Notes: generated by a model not told the origin, from the letters alone. A stretch of DNA of 12,610 nt from JAVBLG01 sp031553655 (GCA_031553655.1 JAVBLG010000011.1:1-12610); one strand, 5' to 3'; numbered from the stretch's first letter, positions 1 through 6,789 are shown. Numbers and translations are program-made.

Positions 1-32
1 CTATCTAACACAGATACCTCTCTTCTCCACCT

Positions 33-47
33 CCCCCCCCCCCCCCC
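33..47. repeat. 15-nt poly-C homopolymer
   Basis: An uninterrupted run of 15 C residues (G on the minus strand) begins 5 bp beyond the stop codon of the SDR gene. Tracts of this length slip readily in replication and are also a common place for sequencing or assembly length errors. It lies outside any gene I can support; on the plus strand one frame runs open from the window edge through the tract to about position 102, which I regard as chance. Confidence 0.9.
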
Positions 48-52
48 GCGGT

Positions 53-802
53 TTATCCTTTATAAACGCGCGTGGCGCCATTGGATTGGCAGGTTGGCAT
101 AACTTCCACACTGCAAATATTCACATGCACCGGGCGAGAATTGACCCACCATATGATATCGGCGATATCTTCGGCCACCAGCGGCTTGGAGCCTTCATAG
201 ACATTGCCCGCGGCCTTGTCATTGCCCTTAAAGCGCACTATGGAAAATTCCGTTTCGAGCAAGCCGGGTTCCACATTGGTTACGCGCACGCCTGTTCCGT
301 GCAAATCGCAGCGCAAATTACGCGAGAACATCTCCACAAAGGCTTTAGTGGAACCATACACATTGGCTCCAGGGTAAGCATAGCTTCCGGCAATGGAACC
401 TATATTGATTACATGCCCGCGCCCGCGTTTGACCATGCCGGGCAGAATGGCTCTGGCGCAATGCACAAGGCCTTTTATATTAGTGTCGATCATGCTGTCC
501 CAGTCGTCAAGGGAACAGTCCTGCGCCGGTTCAAGCCCAAGGGCCAGACCGGCGTTGTTGAGAAGAACGTCAACTTCCGCAAAATCAGCCGGCAGGGAGG
601 AAAAAGCCTCGGCAATGGCCTTGGTGTCGCGCACGTCAAACGTCAGGGGCAGAATCTTGCCGGGAAAAGCATCAGATAGAGATTTAAGCCTGTCTTCGCG
701 GCGTGCCGTGGCAATGACCTTCCAGCCTTCTTTAGCAAAGCGCTCCGCTGTGGCCCGGCCTATGCCTGAGCTGGCCCCGGTAATGCAGATGATCTGAGAC
801 AC
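53..802 (-). CDS. SDR family NAD(P)-dependent oxidoreductase, YdfG-like
   Basis: A 249-residue classical short-chain dehydrogenase/reductase. Visible motifs are the cofactor-binding TGASSGIG at residues 8-15, an Arg pair at 34-35 after the second strand that favours NADP(H), Asp56 after the fourth strand, NNAG at 82-85, and the catalytic Ser136, Tyr149 and Lys153. Length and the C-terminal EVMPT segment resemble E. coli YdfG, an NADP-dependent 3-hydroxy acid (L-allo-threonine/serine) dehydrogenase; the substrate here is inferred only. It should be a soluble cytoplasmic enzyme. The start is GTG at 802, preceded by AAAGGAG about 7 bases upstream. It follows the cytochrome c gene on the same strand after 90 bp that contain a 12-bp hairpin, so co-transcription is doubtful. 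Confidence 0.93.
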   Translation of the reverse strand: MSQIICITGASSGIGRATAERFAKEGWKVIATARREDRLKSLSDAFPGKILPLTFDVRDTKAIAEAFSSLPADFAEVDVLLNNAGLALGLEPAQDCSLDDWDSMIDTNIKGLVHCARAILPGMVKRGRGHVINIGSIAGSYAYPGANVYGSTKAFVEMFSRNLRCDLHGTGVRVTNVEPGLLETEFSIVRFKGNDKAAGNVYEGSKPLVAEDIADIIWWVNSRPVHVNICSVEVMPTCQSNGATRVYKG

Positions 803-840
803 GGGAAAACTCCTTTAATTCACAAAATGCCCAAATAATG

Positions 841-874
841 TTCCGGCATCAAGGCCAAAACTTTGATGCCGGAA
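841..874 (-). terminator. 12-bp perfect hairpin after the cytochrome gene
   Basis: TTCCGGCATCAA at 841-852 is the exact reverse complement of 863-874, with a 10-nt loop. It lies 19 bp after the cytochrome stop codon, where a terminator is expected. In the minus direction the stem is followed by CATTATTTGG and not a clean U run, so termination may be inefficient; it may instead be an mRNA 3' stabilising stem or attenuator before the SDR gene. Confidence 0.6.
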
Positions 875-892
875 CAGGTAAAAAACTAAATA

Positions 893-1210
893 TTACAAAG
901 AGCCTATGTACTTGGCCAGAGCCTTGAGATCGTCATCTTTGAAAGACTTGAGAATGCCGACCATGCCCATTTTTTTGGCTCCGCCGTAAGTGCCGTCAAC
1001 ATAGCCGGTCATCTTTTTGTAAGCATCGGCTTCGCTTTGCCCCTTAAGCGGTTTTACGCCCTCGGTCGGGGCTTTGGCTCCATCAACGCCATGGCAACCG
1101 GCGCAGCGGGCTTTGTAAAGAGCGGCTCCATCCACTGTTTGTTCGGCGGCCACCGCCGCCCCGGCCGCCAGGGCCACTGCCACAGTGAAAACGACGAGAA
1201 GCTTTTTCAT
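893..1210 (-). CDS. periplasmic class I cytochrome c (cytochrome c-553 type)
   Basis: A 105-residue precursor: Lys-Lys start, hydrophobic signal peptide to about Ala22, then a mature domain of about 83 residues. One heme c attachment site CAGCH lies at 36-40 (Cys36, Cys39, His40). Met67, Met81 and Met83 are candidates for the sixth ligand. The order of segments (KPLKGQ, YKKMTGYVDGTYGG, DDLKALAKYI) matches my memory of Desulfovibrio vulgaris cytochrome c-553, a small periplasmic electron carrier reported to accept electrons from formate dehydrogenase. I chose the ATG at 1210 over an in-frame start 18 bp upstream because GGAGG sits 8 bases before it and because the signal peptide then begins with MKK. 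A hairpin and candidate promoter lie upstream. Confidence 0.93.
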   Translation of the reverse strand: MKKLLVVFTVAVALAAGAAVAAEQTVDGAALYKARCAGCHGVDGAKAPTEGVKPLKGQSEADAYKKMTGYVDGTYGGAKKMGMVGILKSFKDDDLKALAKYIGSL

Positions 1211-1240
1211 ATGATTTACCTCCAACAAGCATTAATATTA

Positions 1241-1268
1241 TGGAGTATTTTAATTTTTAAATACTCCA
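1241..1268. promoter_or_regulatory. 10-bp inverted repeat upstream of cytochrome c
   Basis: TGGAGTATTT at 1241-1250 is exactly repeated in inverse at 1259-1268 around an 8-nt AT spacer. It is centred about 45 bp before the cytochrome start and downstream of the candidate promoter, so it would be in the 5' untranslated RNA as a hairpin, or act on DNA as an operator for a dimeric regulator. A further TACTC half-site occurs near 1316-1320. No regulator family can be assigned. Confidence 0.6.
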
Positions 1269-1292
1269 TTACCTGAAACTGTTTTCGAAGTA

Positions 1293-1322
1293 GTTATAGC
1301 ATTTTGTTTATTTAATACTCAA
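1293..1322 (-). promoter_or_regulatory. candidate sigma-70 promoter of cytochrome c
   Basis: On the minus strand TTGAGT (1317-1322) and TATAAC (1293-1298) are separated by 18 bp in an AT-rich stretch. The predicted transcript would start near 1286 and carry the 1241-1268 hairpin in its leader. Confidence 0.4.
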
Positions 1323-1359
1323 AATACTATGACATGAACATAGGTTTCTTTATAAAACA

Positions 1360-1393
1360 AATACCCCGGAAAGCCAAGGCAATCCGGGGTATT
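1360..1393 (-). terminator. Rho-independent terminator of the porin gene
   Basis: An 11-bp perfect stem (AATACCCCGGA at 1360-1370 paired with 1383-1393) closes a 12-nt loop 30 bp after the porin stop codon. In the minus direction it is followed by TTTGTTTTAT. The AT-rich flanks are nearly symmetric, so it may also work on the plus strand. Confidence 0.85.
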
Positions 1394-1423
1394 TTATTTC
1401 AAAGGCAGAGATGCTTCAAGCCA

Positions 1424-3049
1424 TTAGAACGAATAGCGGAAAGACAGGCTGGCGCGCCAGGCGTCGGTGGCGTTCAGGCCATGGCCGCCGTTGCCGTTAT
1501 TTTTGTTAACCCAGCCGCCCCACATCTTGTAGCTGTCGTCCATCCACAAGTGGATGTAGCCAAGGTGCAGCCACATATCCAGATTTTTGTAGATATCATA
1601 ATGGGTGTCAAAGTTGACTTCAATCCCGGAATCCATGGTGGTCAGATAGGTTCCGTAAGAGTTGAAGTCGCTCAGGCCCGAGGCGTAGCCCTGGCCCCTG
1701 TAGGTTTTGGTTCCGGTGATATAGCCGGCCATGGAGGGATCGTTGGTGCCTTGGAAGTAGTTGAGTCGGAAGTTGTGCTTGAGGTTTTCCACAAACGACA
1801 TATCCATCACGCGCACGCCAATACCCCAGGTACCCACGGCGTTCATGTTGAGAATGCCGTCATTGGAAAGCCAGGGTTCACCCCAGAAGCCCAAGGTGGA
1901 CAGAGAATAACCACCGCTGCCGATGGAGACGAAGGGCATAATTTCAGAACCGTTTTTGATATTGCCGTCGTCGCCGCTGCCCCACCAGGCCACCAGGCCG
2001 GGGGTGCCCCAATCCATCTTGTATTCGACCAGGGCATTAAGCAGCCAGCCGGAACGATCATATTCCTCGCGGCCGGTAGTTACGTTGCCGTAGTTGAAAT
2101 CCCAGGAAAAGCGGAAAGGATCGGCAGCGGTAATCTGGCCGGTAAGACCGGCCCATATGGCGGTGGCATAGGGGTCGGCGCGATTCAGATGTTTGGCGTT
2201 GCCGTCCAGTGCGCCGGGCTTGGACACCAGAGCGGTGGTGTTTCTACGGAAGTCAATGGGGCTGCCGCCATTGAAGCTTTTGCTGCCGCCGCCGATTTGC
2301 GTGCCGAAATTATAATTGGTTCTGTTGAAACTTTCGCCAATGGCGCCGCCCATCACCCAAGGAGTGACCTTCACGCCGTCAAAGCTGAAGGGCATGACCA
2401 AGCCGAAGAAATCGACATTATCCAAAAAGTTGGTCGGGGAGCCCAGAAGGCCGCCGTCGGCGGAGTTGCTGGTGTTGTTGATGGTGTTGTCGTTATAGGG
2501 GCGCAGCCAGAAAGCGGTAAGCGAAAAATTTTCGTTGATTTTGTAGTTGGCGGAAATGCCCGCGCCGTCTTCCATAAGGATGGCGTTACCGAAGGTGTAG
2601 CTGGGCAGGTAGTAACCCTGAAGGCCCATGCGCAATTTAAGCTCGGTGCCGGGCACCACCCAGTCGAGGTAGGCGCGCTTCACTTCAACGATGGTACCGT
2701 CGGCGCCGAGAGCGCCGCCGCCGCCGTAGGTGGAGTTGCTCGCGCCCCACACGCTGTCGCCTATTTCAAAGTATACGGTACCGGAAAGGGTTTCGGAAGC
2801 TACAGCATCCAATTCCAGGCGAACGCGCTGGCGGGCTTCGAAATTGTCTTCATTGGCATGGCCGTTGGCGCGGTAGTTGCCGGTATTGTTTTTGCCGGAA
2901 GCGCGATCTTTAGAGCTGAATTTGCCGCCGCCGCCAAGGTCGAAGTTCATTATCCATTCGCCTTTGGCCTTGAAGTCAATGGCCGAAGCGCCACCGGCAG
3001 CCCCCAGAACAAGGCCGGCGGCAAGCAGAAGTGTAGCAAGCTTTTTCAT
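1424..3049 (-). CDS. outer membrane homotrimeric porin, Desulfovibrio type
   Basis: A 541-residue precursor. Residues 1-23 form a signal peptide (MKKLATLLLAAGLVLGAA, then ASA before the mature Ile-Asp-Phe). The mature chain is rich in Gly, Asn and aromatics with alternating amphipathic strands, and ends in Phe (SLSFRYSF), the usual C-terminal signal for BAM-mediated insertion. Overall length and the N-terminal IDFKAKGEWIMNF segment match the abundant homotrimeric porins of Desulfovibrio, which act as general diffusion channels in the outer membrane. The Shine-Dalgarno sequence is weak (GGGAT) for what is probably an abundant protein, so strong transcription is likely the main control. It is a single-gene unit with its own terminator and a candidate promoter about 110 bp upstream. 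Confidence 0.92.
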   Translation of the reverse strand: MKKLATLLLAAGLVLGAAGGASAIDFKAKGEWIMNFDLGGGGKFSSKDRASGKNNTGNYRANGHANEDNFEARQRVRLELDAVASETLSGTVYFEIGDSVWGASNSTYGGGGALGADGTIVEVKRAYLDWVVPGTELKLRMGLQGYYLPSYTFGNAILMEDGAGISANYKINENFSLTAFWLRPYNDNTINNTSNSADGGLLGSPTNFLDNVDFFGLVMPFSFDGVKVTPWVMGGAIGESFNRTNYNFGTQIGGGSKSFNGGSPIDFRRNTTALVSKPGALDGNAKHLNRADPYATAIWAGLTGQITAADPFRFSWDFNYGNVTTGREEYDRSGWLLNALVEYKMDWGTPGLVAWWGSGDDGNIKNGSEIMPFVSIGSGGYSLSTLGFWGEPWLSNDGILNMNAVGTWGIGVRVMDMSFVENLKHNFRLNYFQGTNDPSMAGYITGTKTYRGQGYASGLSDFNSYGTYLTTMDSGIEVNFDTHYDIYKNLDMWLHLGYIHLWMDDSYKMWGGWVNKNNGNGGHGLNATDAWRASLSFRYSF

Positions 3050-3168
3050 TTATAATCCCGATATCATTAACTTGTGAGTTAAAAAAAATGAACCTTCCCC
3101 AACCTACTTTCCGGCTCTATACATTTGAAGAGCTCAATACCCGCTTAAGCTCGACACGATTTTGTTTT

Positions 3169-3195
3169 ATTATAATATTTATAAGGTAAGTTCAA
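3169..3195 (-). promoter_or_regulatory. candidate promoter of the porin gene
   Basis: On the minus strand TTGAAC (3190-3195) is followed after 15 bp by a perfect TATAAT (3169-3174) in AT-rich DNA. The spacing is shorter than ideal. It lies between the UPF0280 stop codon and the porin start and would leave a leader of about 110 nt. Confidence 0.5.
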
Positions 3196-3216
3196 GATTT
3201 TTTATCATCTTTCTTA

Positions 3217-3957
3217 TCAGCAGGTTAACTCCATCTTGCCCCATATGCCCATAACATCCTCATACTGCGCAAAAACTCCATCAACTCCAATGAGTTGCAT
3301 TGTCTTTGCATTATTCAATACCCGTCGTACGTCATCCGGTCCGTGCAACATGTTGCCAAGAGCGGTGGCTGCCGCATCGGCAACCCCGGCATCTTTTGAA
3401 CGCACCACCACCAGATCGCCCTGCCCGAAGCTGAAAGAATGACCTATGGTACCCGAAGAAGAGCAGAAGGAAACAGGAAACTCCCCGGCTTTTATCTCAA
3501 CTCCAAGCAAATTCCGCCCGGAAGGATCGCTCAAAATTCCGGCCACGCGATCCTTTTGCGAATACATATAAATGTCGCCGCCATTTTCAATAATCAAATC
3601 CGGTGATTGACGATGAAAAGTCTCAGCGGTCATTTGGGCGATAACTCCGGCCACAGCGGCAAAAGGCCCTATGCCGAAAAGCGCCGAAGAAACGGCCATG
3701 CGCCGCGCCACTTCCGGCGCACTCCCCGGCACTGGCACTGGAGTGAGGCTGGTTTTAAATTCCGGACAAATGGTAATGAAAGCCTTGAGATTGGCCCGCA
3801 AATTATGCACATGGGCGGATATGGCGGCGGACAAATCCGCAAGGGCCGTAACTCGCAAGTCAGTTTCTTCCACCACCACCTGAAAAGATATTTCGCCTGC
3901 GAGCGGGCGGCAAAGCCCGCGATAGGCACGATGGCTGTCGGTATGAATTTTTTTCAT
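3217..3957 (-). CDS. UPF0280 family protein (ApbE-related fold)
   Basis: A 246-residue protein of the uncharacterised UPF0280 family, distantly related to the FMN transferase ApbE. Family hallmarks visible are MAVSSALFGIGPFAAVAG around residues 87-104, ENGGDIY at 124-130, a Ser-rich SSSGTIGHSFSFGQGD at 167-182, and ADAAATALGN at 193-202. There is no signal peptide or membrane segment, in contrast to most ApbE lipoproteins, so it should be cytoplasmic. Its reaction is not established; a flavin- or nucleotide-related role is only inferred from the fold. The start at 3957 (MKKIHT) has GGGA about 7 bases upstream; an in-frame ATG at 3984 has its purine run too close (2-3 bases), so it is less likely. 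The gene diverges from the carbamoyltransferase-like gene. Confidence 0.88.
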   Translation of the reverse strand: MKKIHTDSHRAYRGLCRPLAGEISFQVVVEETDLRVTALADLSAAISAHVHNLRANLKAFITICPEFKTSLTPVPVPGSAPEVARRMAVSSALFGIGPFAAVAGVIAQMTAETFHRQSPDLIIENGGDIYMYSQKDRVAGILSDPSGRNLLGVEIKAGEFPVSFCSSSGTIGHSFSFGQGDLVVVRSKDAGVADAAATALGNMLHGPDDVRRVLNNAKTMQLIGVDGVFAQYEDVMGIWGKMELTC

Positions 3958-3983
3958 CAAAATTCCCTTTATGGTCTGAAACA

Positions 3984-4001
3984 TTTCCCTTCAGAGGGAA
4001 A
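3984..4001. promoter_or_regulatory. 7-bp hairpin in the UPF0280 leader
   Basis: TTTCCCT at 3984-3990 pairs perfectly with AGGGAAA at 3995-4001 around a TCAG loop, 27 bp before the preferred UPF0280 start. It covers the alternative start at 3984 and its purine-rich sequence, so it could hinder use of that start. Confidence 0.45.
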
Positions 4002-4042
4002 AATTGATTGACAAGACGGCAAAGTAGAGGAAATCCTTTTTG

Positions 4043-4128
4043 TAACCCCTTCCTTCAGGGAGGGGTTATCCACACGGCTCTTATCCGCCGGAGACGGAAT
4101 CAGTCGGCGGACGGAGCTGACTGTGGAT
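4043..4128. promoter_or_regulatory. two-hairpin structured element between divergent genes
   Basis: The first hairpin has an 11-bp stem (4043-4053 with 4058-4068; one U-G pair in the plus-strand RNA, none in the minus) and a TTCA loop. The second is a long interrupted stem: 4068-4074 with 4122-4128 (ATCCACA/TGTGGAT), 4077-4080 with 4114-4117 (GCTC/GAGC), and 4084-4090 with 4105-4111 (TCCGCCG/CGGCGGA), closing a 14-nt loop. No U-tract follows on either strand, so it is not a simple terminator. It could be a cis-regulatory leader of the gene at 4207, a leader of UPF0280 on the other strand, a small RNA, or a repeat element; I recognise no riboswitch class. Confidence 0.55.
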
Positions 4129-4174
4129 TGAAACGCATATCACTAATTAAGAGATTATCATCGACCACAAAAAA

Positions 4175-4196
4175 TCAGAGCATTTTGCGAATGAAA
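4175..4196 (-). repeat. dispersed repeat, partial copy A
   Basis: The 22 bp from TCAGAGCATTTTGCGAATG onward match the reverse complement of the repeats at 5205-5250 and 9924-9967, with only the first half of the repeat present. It ends within the AAAGGA that serves as ribosome binding site of the gene at 4207. Confidence 0.65.
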
Positions 4197-4206
4197 GGAA
4201 AAACGC

Positions 4207-5169
4207 ATGCCAAAGAATATTTTGACTCTGCGCGATCTCGGCCATGGCGGCATCATGGCCATACTGGATATATTGCAGGCGCGCAAGGCAGCCGCCGAAA
4301 GTGGCATATCCGCTGAAATTTTGGCCTCCGGCTCCGGACGTTCCGCAAACCTTGGTGCAATGCCGAGCGTAGCCCGCGGGGCAGCCATGCTTTTTGCCCG
4401 CGAAAGCGCCTCGGAACGCCTGGCTCTATGCTCATGCCTGGATGATTTGGGCATAAGCCGCGAATATTTCGCCCCCGGCTCTTGGAAAAGAGAACCTTCC
4501 GGGCTGGCCGATGAAGCCCCGGCCTACGGTTTTTATCGCGACTTGTGCCTTGTTTACGGGCTGAAAAAAGATGCTCTGCACGTTCTAGCCGAATACAGCG
4601 GAACGCTTACTATAAATATGGGCAATGAATCAAACCGCCCTCCCCGCCTGCTGGCCGATCTGGCCTTTTTCCACACAATTTTATCAGCACATAAAGATGG
4701 GCAATCTCCCCTTCAGGACACGATTCAGCCCATTGACTGGACTTCCCTGCGCCTGGCTTGGGTCGGCGGGGCGAACGGCCTGGCCAATTCGCTCATTGAA
4801 GCGGCTATGTACTTTCCCTTTGAGCTTTTCATGGCCCTGCCCGAATGGGGCGAGCCGGACCGCGAGATATTGGGCCTTTCTCTAGCGGCCGGAGCCAGGA
4901 TATTCCTCACTCGCGAACCGGATTTGGCTGTGGAGGGCGCGAGCTTTGTATATGAGGGAGTGGAAAAAAATCCGGACTTTTCCGGCGCGGGCAAAACCGC
5001 CCCGGCCATGGCTGTTACCAACGACCTCATGACTCTGGCTCGGCCCGACGCCGTCTTACTTCCGGGTCTGGAAAACGACGAGCTTGCCCGTCTGCCAAAA
5101 GATCTTATTGATATTTATCGAAAAACCCGCCCCGCTCTTTTGGCCCACGCGCTGACAGCGGAAGATTGA
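4207..5169 (+). CDS. ornithine/aspartate carbamoyltransferase-fold protein with degenerate active site
   Basis: A 320-residue protein of normal transcarbamylase length that follows the family's segment order: LTLRDLG at 6-12, the carbamoyl-phosphate loop region FARESASERLAL at 63-74, RPPRLLADL at 144-152, WVGGANGLANSL at 185-196 (compare GDGNNVANSL), a second-domain ALPEWGEPDREI at 210-221, GARIFLTREPDLAVEGASFVY at 229-249, and VLLPGL at 283-288. The catalytic signatures are lost: STRTR reads SASER, HPxQ reads RPPR, and the HCLP motif reads VLLP; no SMG ornithine loop is seen. It therefore probably does not catalyse the usual ornithine reaction; it may be a pseudoenzyme or bind another ligand. 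AAAGGA lies 7 bases before the ATG. The reading frame is intact, so it is presumably under selection. Confidence 0.8.
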   Translation: MPKNILTLRDLGHGGIMAILDILQARKAAAESGISAEILASGSGRSANLGAMPSVARGAAMLFARESASERLALCSCLDDLGISREYFAPGSWKREPSGLADEAPAYGFYRDLCLVYGLKKDALHVLAEYSGTLTINMGNESNRPPRLLADLAFFHTILSAHKDGQSPLQDTIQPIDWTSLRLAWVGGANGLANSLIEAAMYFPFELFMALPEWGEPDREILGLSLAAGARIFLTREPDLAVEGASFVYEGVEKNPDFSGAGKTAPAMAVTNDLMTLARPDAVLLPGLENDELARLPKDLIDIYRKTRPALLAHALTAED

Positions 5170-5204
5170 TTACCTACAATATAAATAACTTTTAACGACG
5201 CACT

Positions 5205-5250
5205 GGCCGTCAGAGCATTTCGCTAATTTCATTCGCAAAACGCTCTATAG
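5205..5250 (+). repeat. dispersed repeat, copy B
   Basis: A 46-bp sequence beginning GGCCGTCAGAGCATTTC that matches 9924-9967 with five substitutions in its first 37 bp and a 2-bp length difference near the end. It forms an imperfect hairpin (AGAGCATTTCGC against GCAAAACGCTCT). It lies 35 bp after the carbamoyltransferase-like gene and its TATAG end runs directly into the MITE at 5248. Confidence 0.75.
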
Positions 5251-5501
5251 GGGCTATCTCCAAATAGCGGATTTTGGTTCAAGGGCAAGGAAAGCGGGCC
5301 TTTTTGCGAAGCGGGTGTACTTTTATGGTACTCGACCGGAGCAAAAAGCCCTTAAAGCCGACGGCAGTCGCGAGCGGTAGCGAGCCTTCGAGCCGCCAAG
5401 CCGCGTCGGTCGGGCTTCGCCCGCCGACATTCGATGCGGCGCTGTGCGGCGGATAAATGACGCAGCCATTGATCAAAATACGCATTTGGAGACAGCCCCT
5501 A
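5248..5501. mobile_element. 254-bp MITE-like element with long imperfect inverted ends
   Basis: The ends TAGGGGCTATCTCCAAAT (5248-5265) and the complement of 5484-5501 (TAGGGGCTGTCTCCAAAT) differ at one base, and similarity continues inward for about 38 bp with a few mismatches and a 1-bp gap (ATTTTGG against ATTTTGA). A TA sits at each outer edge, consistent with a TA target duplication as made by IS630-like and some IS5-family transposases. The GC-rich interior has no credible gene but strong secondary structure: 5296-5307 pairs with 5341-5351, and 5358-5363 pairs with 5404-5409. Open frames here (5274-5456 plus, 5279-5506 minus) are by-products. It fills most of the gene-free stretch 5170-5498. 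Confidence 0.82.
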
Positions 5502-6737
5502 ATCAAAGTCTGTTAACAACGCCCCCAGGTTAAGGGCTTCGGCCAGCGGGTTCTGGCGTATATCGCCGCGCAGTCGCACCACGGCCTCAACGATTTGCGG
5601 CGAAGAAACGCCATTACGTATGGTGCTGTGAGCCTCCATAAAAGCGGCCAGCATGTCGCAGAGCTTTACCAGTCCTCCATCTTTGGGGTCGAACTCGTCA
5701 CTGTTGTTTTGTGCCATGTCGACGGCTTCCAGACGCGTAACCTTGCCGGACGCGTTGCGCACCGTGTAATGAAATTCCGATCCGGTAGGCAGGCCAAGAT
5801 AATATTCCAGATTTACCGCCAGCCTGTCATGTCCAGAGGCGCGCAAGGGGTCCAGAATACGGCGGTGCAGCTCTTCTTCTTCATATTGTTTTATTATGTC
5901 CGGCAGGCTGCTGACGGAATGCTTTACCGGCGAAATAATGTCACGGGTAAGCAGTTCGGGCAGGTCGTGAAATAGACCACAGAAAAAATTATTGATCCGT
6001 CTGGCCCGGCAATAATCGGAAACAAGACTGAAAAAATAGGCGTAACAGGCCACCAGAAACATGTGACCCAACACAGATGTGGCCGGAATGCGCGGCACCT
6101 GCGTCCAGCGGATTTGAAAGCGCAGCATCCCGCTCATGCGGGCAAAAGCGGCCAGAGCGTCTTTGTTGTCCAGAATGGCGGGCATTCCCGGCAGATCCCT
6201 GTAGGAATCAAGGCCAACATTAAAACTGTGCTCAATTTCCGTCATTTCGGAGTCAAAGCCGTTCAAGGGTTTTATCAGGGAAAATTCCCAATTGGAGGCA
6301 TAGAGGTGTGCGGCGTCCAAAATACGCGCCGCTCCCGACGAGCGGTCGCCGTCGTGCCATGCGGCCATACGCTTCCAGAAACCCGCGTCGAGAGGCCTCA
6401 ACATGGGCTCAAGCACCGACAGCACATGCCTTGTCAATTCGCGATAATGTTCTCTATTTTCTTTTATACGATAAAAAATGGGGGGTTTTATATCGGTGAT
6501 CACCAGCCTGTAAAAATATTCAAACAACCCGCCTTCAATCACTTCCAAGCCAAGTTCTAGTTTTTTTTCCGGATTGGACTCGGCCGGTTGGCATTGCCAC
6601 AAAATAAAAGCTAGAATCATTTTATGGGCCTGCTTGTCCATTTCCTGCAAATCCACCGGCCTGAGCTTGTCATTCCAACGTTGCAGATAAGAACCGGAAA
6701 ATATAAGTTGTAATAGACTTTTACGAATCATATTCAT
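5499..6737 (-). CDS. HD domain phosphohydrolase, YfbR-like
   Basis: A 412-residue protein whose second half carries an HD metal-dependent phosphohydrolase domain: His225 in SVLGHMF, the His257-Asp258 pair in FHDLPELLTRDIISPVK, and Asp361 in KLCDMLAAF. The HD-x-PE-x-LT-x-D-x-x-x-PVK pattern is that of the YfbR 5'-deoxynucleotidases, so hydrolysis of a nucleoside monophosphate is plausible but not shown. The N-terminal 200 residues are mostly helical with no domain I recognise; there is no signal peptide. YfbR itself is about 200 residues, so this is an extended form. The start at 6737 has GGAG 8 bases upstream; an in-frame GTG at 6746 abuts that site and is disfavoured. The TAG stop codon is the terminal TAG of the adjacent MITE. 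Confidence 0.85.
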   Translation of the reverse strand: MNMIRKSLLQLIFSGSYLQRWNDKLRPVDLQEMDKQAHKMILAFILWQCQPAESNPEKKLELGLEVIEGGLFEYFYRLVITDIKPPIFYRIKENREHYRELTRHVLSVLEPMLRPLDAGFWKRMAAWHDGDRSSGAARILDAAHLYASNWEFSLIKPLNGFDSEMTEIEHSFNVGLDSYRDLPGMPAILDNKDALAAFARMSGMLRFQIRWTQVPRIPATSVLGHMFLVACYAYFFSLVSDYCRARRINNFFCGLFHDLPELLTRDIISPVKHSVSSLPDIIKQYEEEELHRRILDPLRASGHDRLAVNLEYYLGLPTGSEFHYTVRNASGKVTRLEAVDMAQNNSDEFDPKDGGLVKLCDMLAAFMEAHSTIRNGVSSPQIVEAVVRLRGDIRQNPLAEALNLGALLTDFD

Positions 6738-6789
6738 GATGGCCACTCCGGATTCAAGGTGTGTTTTGCGTGGAAATTATGTCCGGGCA

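Noticed and set aside
1..102. Plus-strand frame entering from the left edge through the poly-C tract
   Set aside because: It is short, of unlikely composition and overlaps the SDR gene; without the sequence to the left it cannot be supported.
1334..3055. 573-residue open frame on the plus strand opposite the porin
   Set aside because: It is the antisense shadow of the porin gene, made possible by codon bias; it has no ribosome binding site or recognisable domain, and overlaps the porin terminator.
5274..5506. Two 60-75 residue open frames in the intergenic region
   Set aside because: Both lie within the structured MITE, and their translations reflect hairpin arms rather than a protein.
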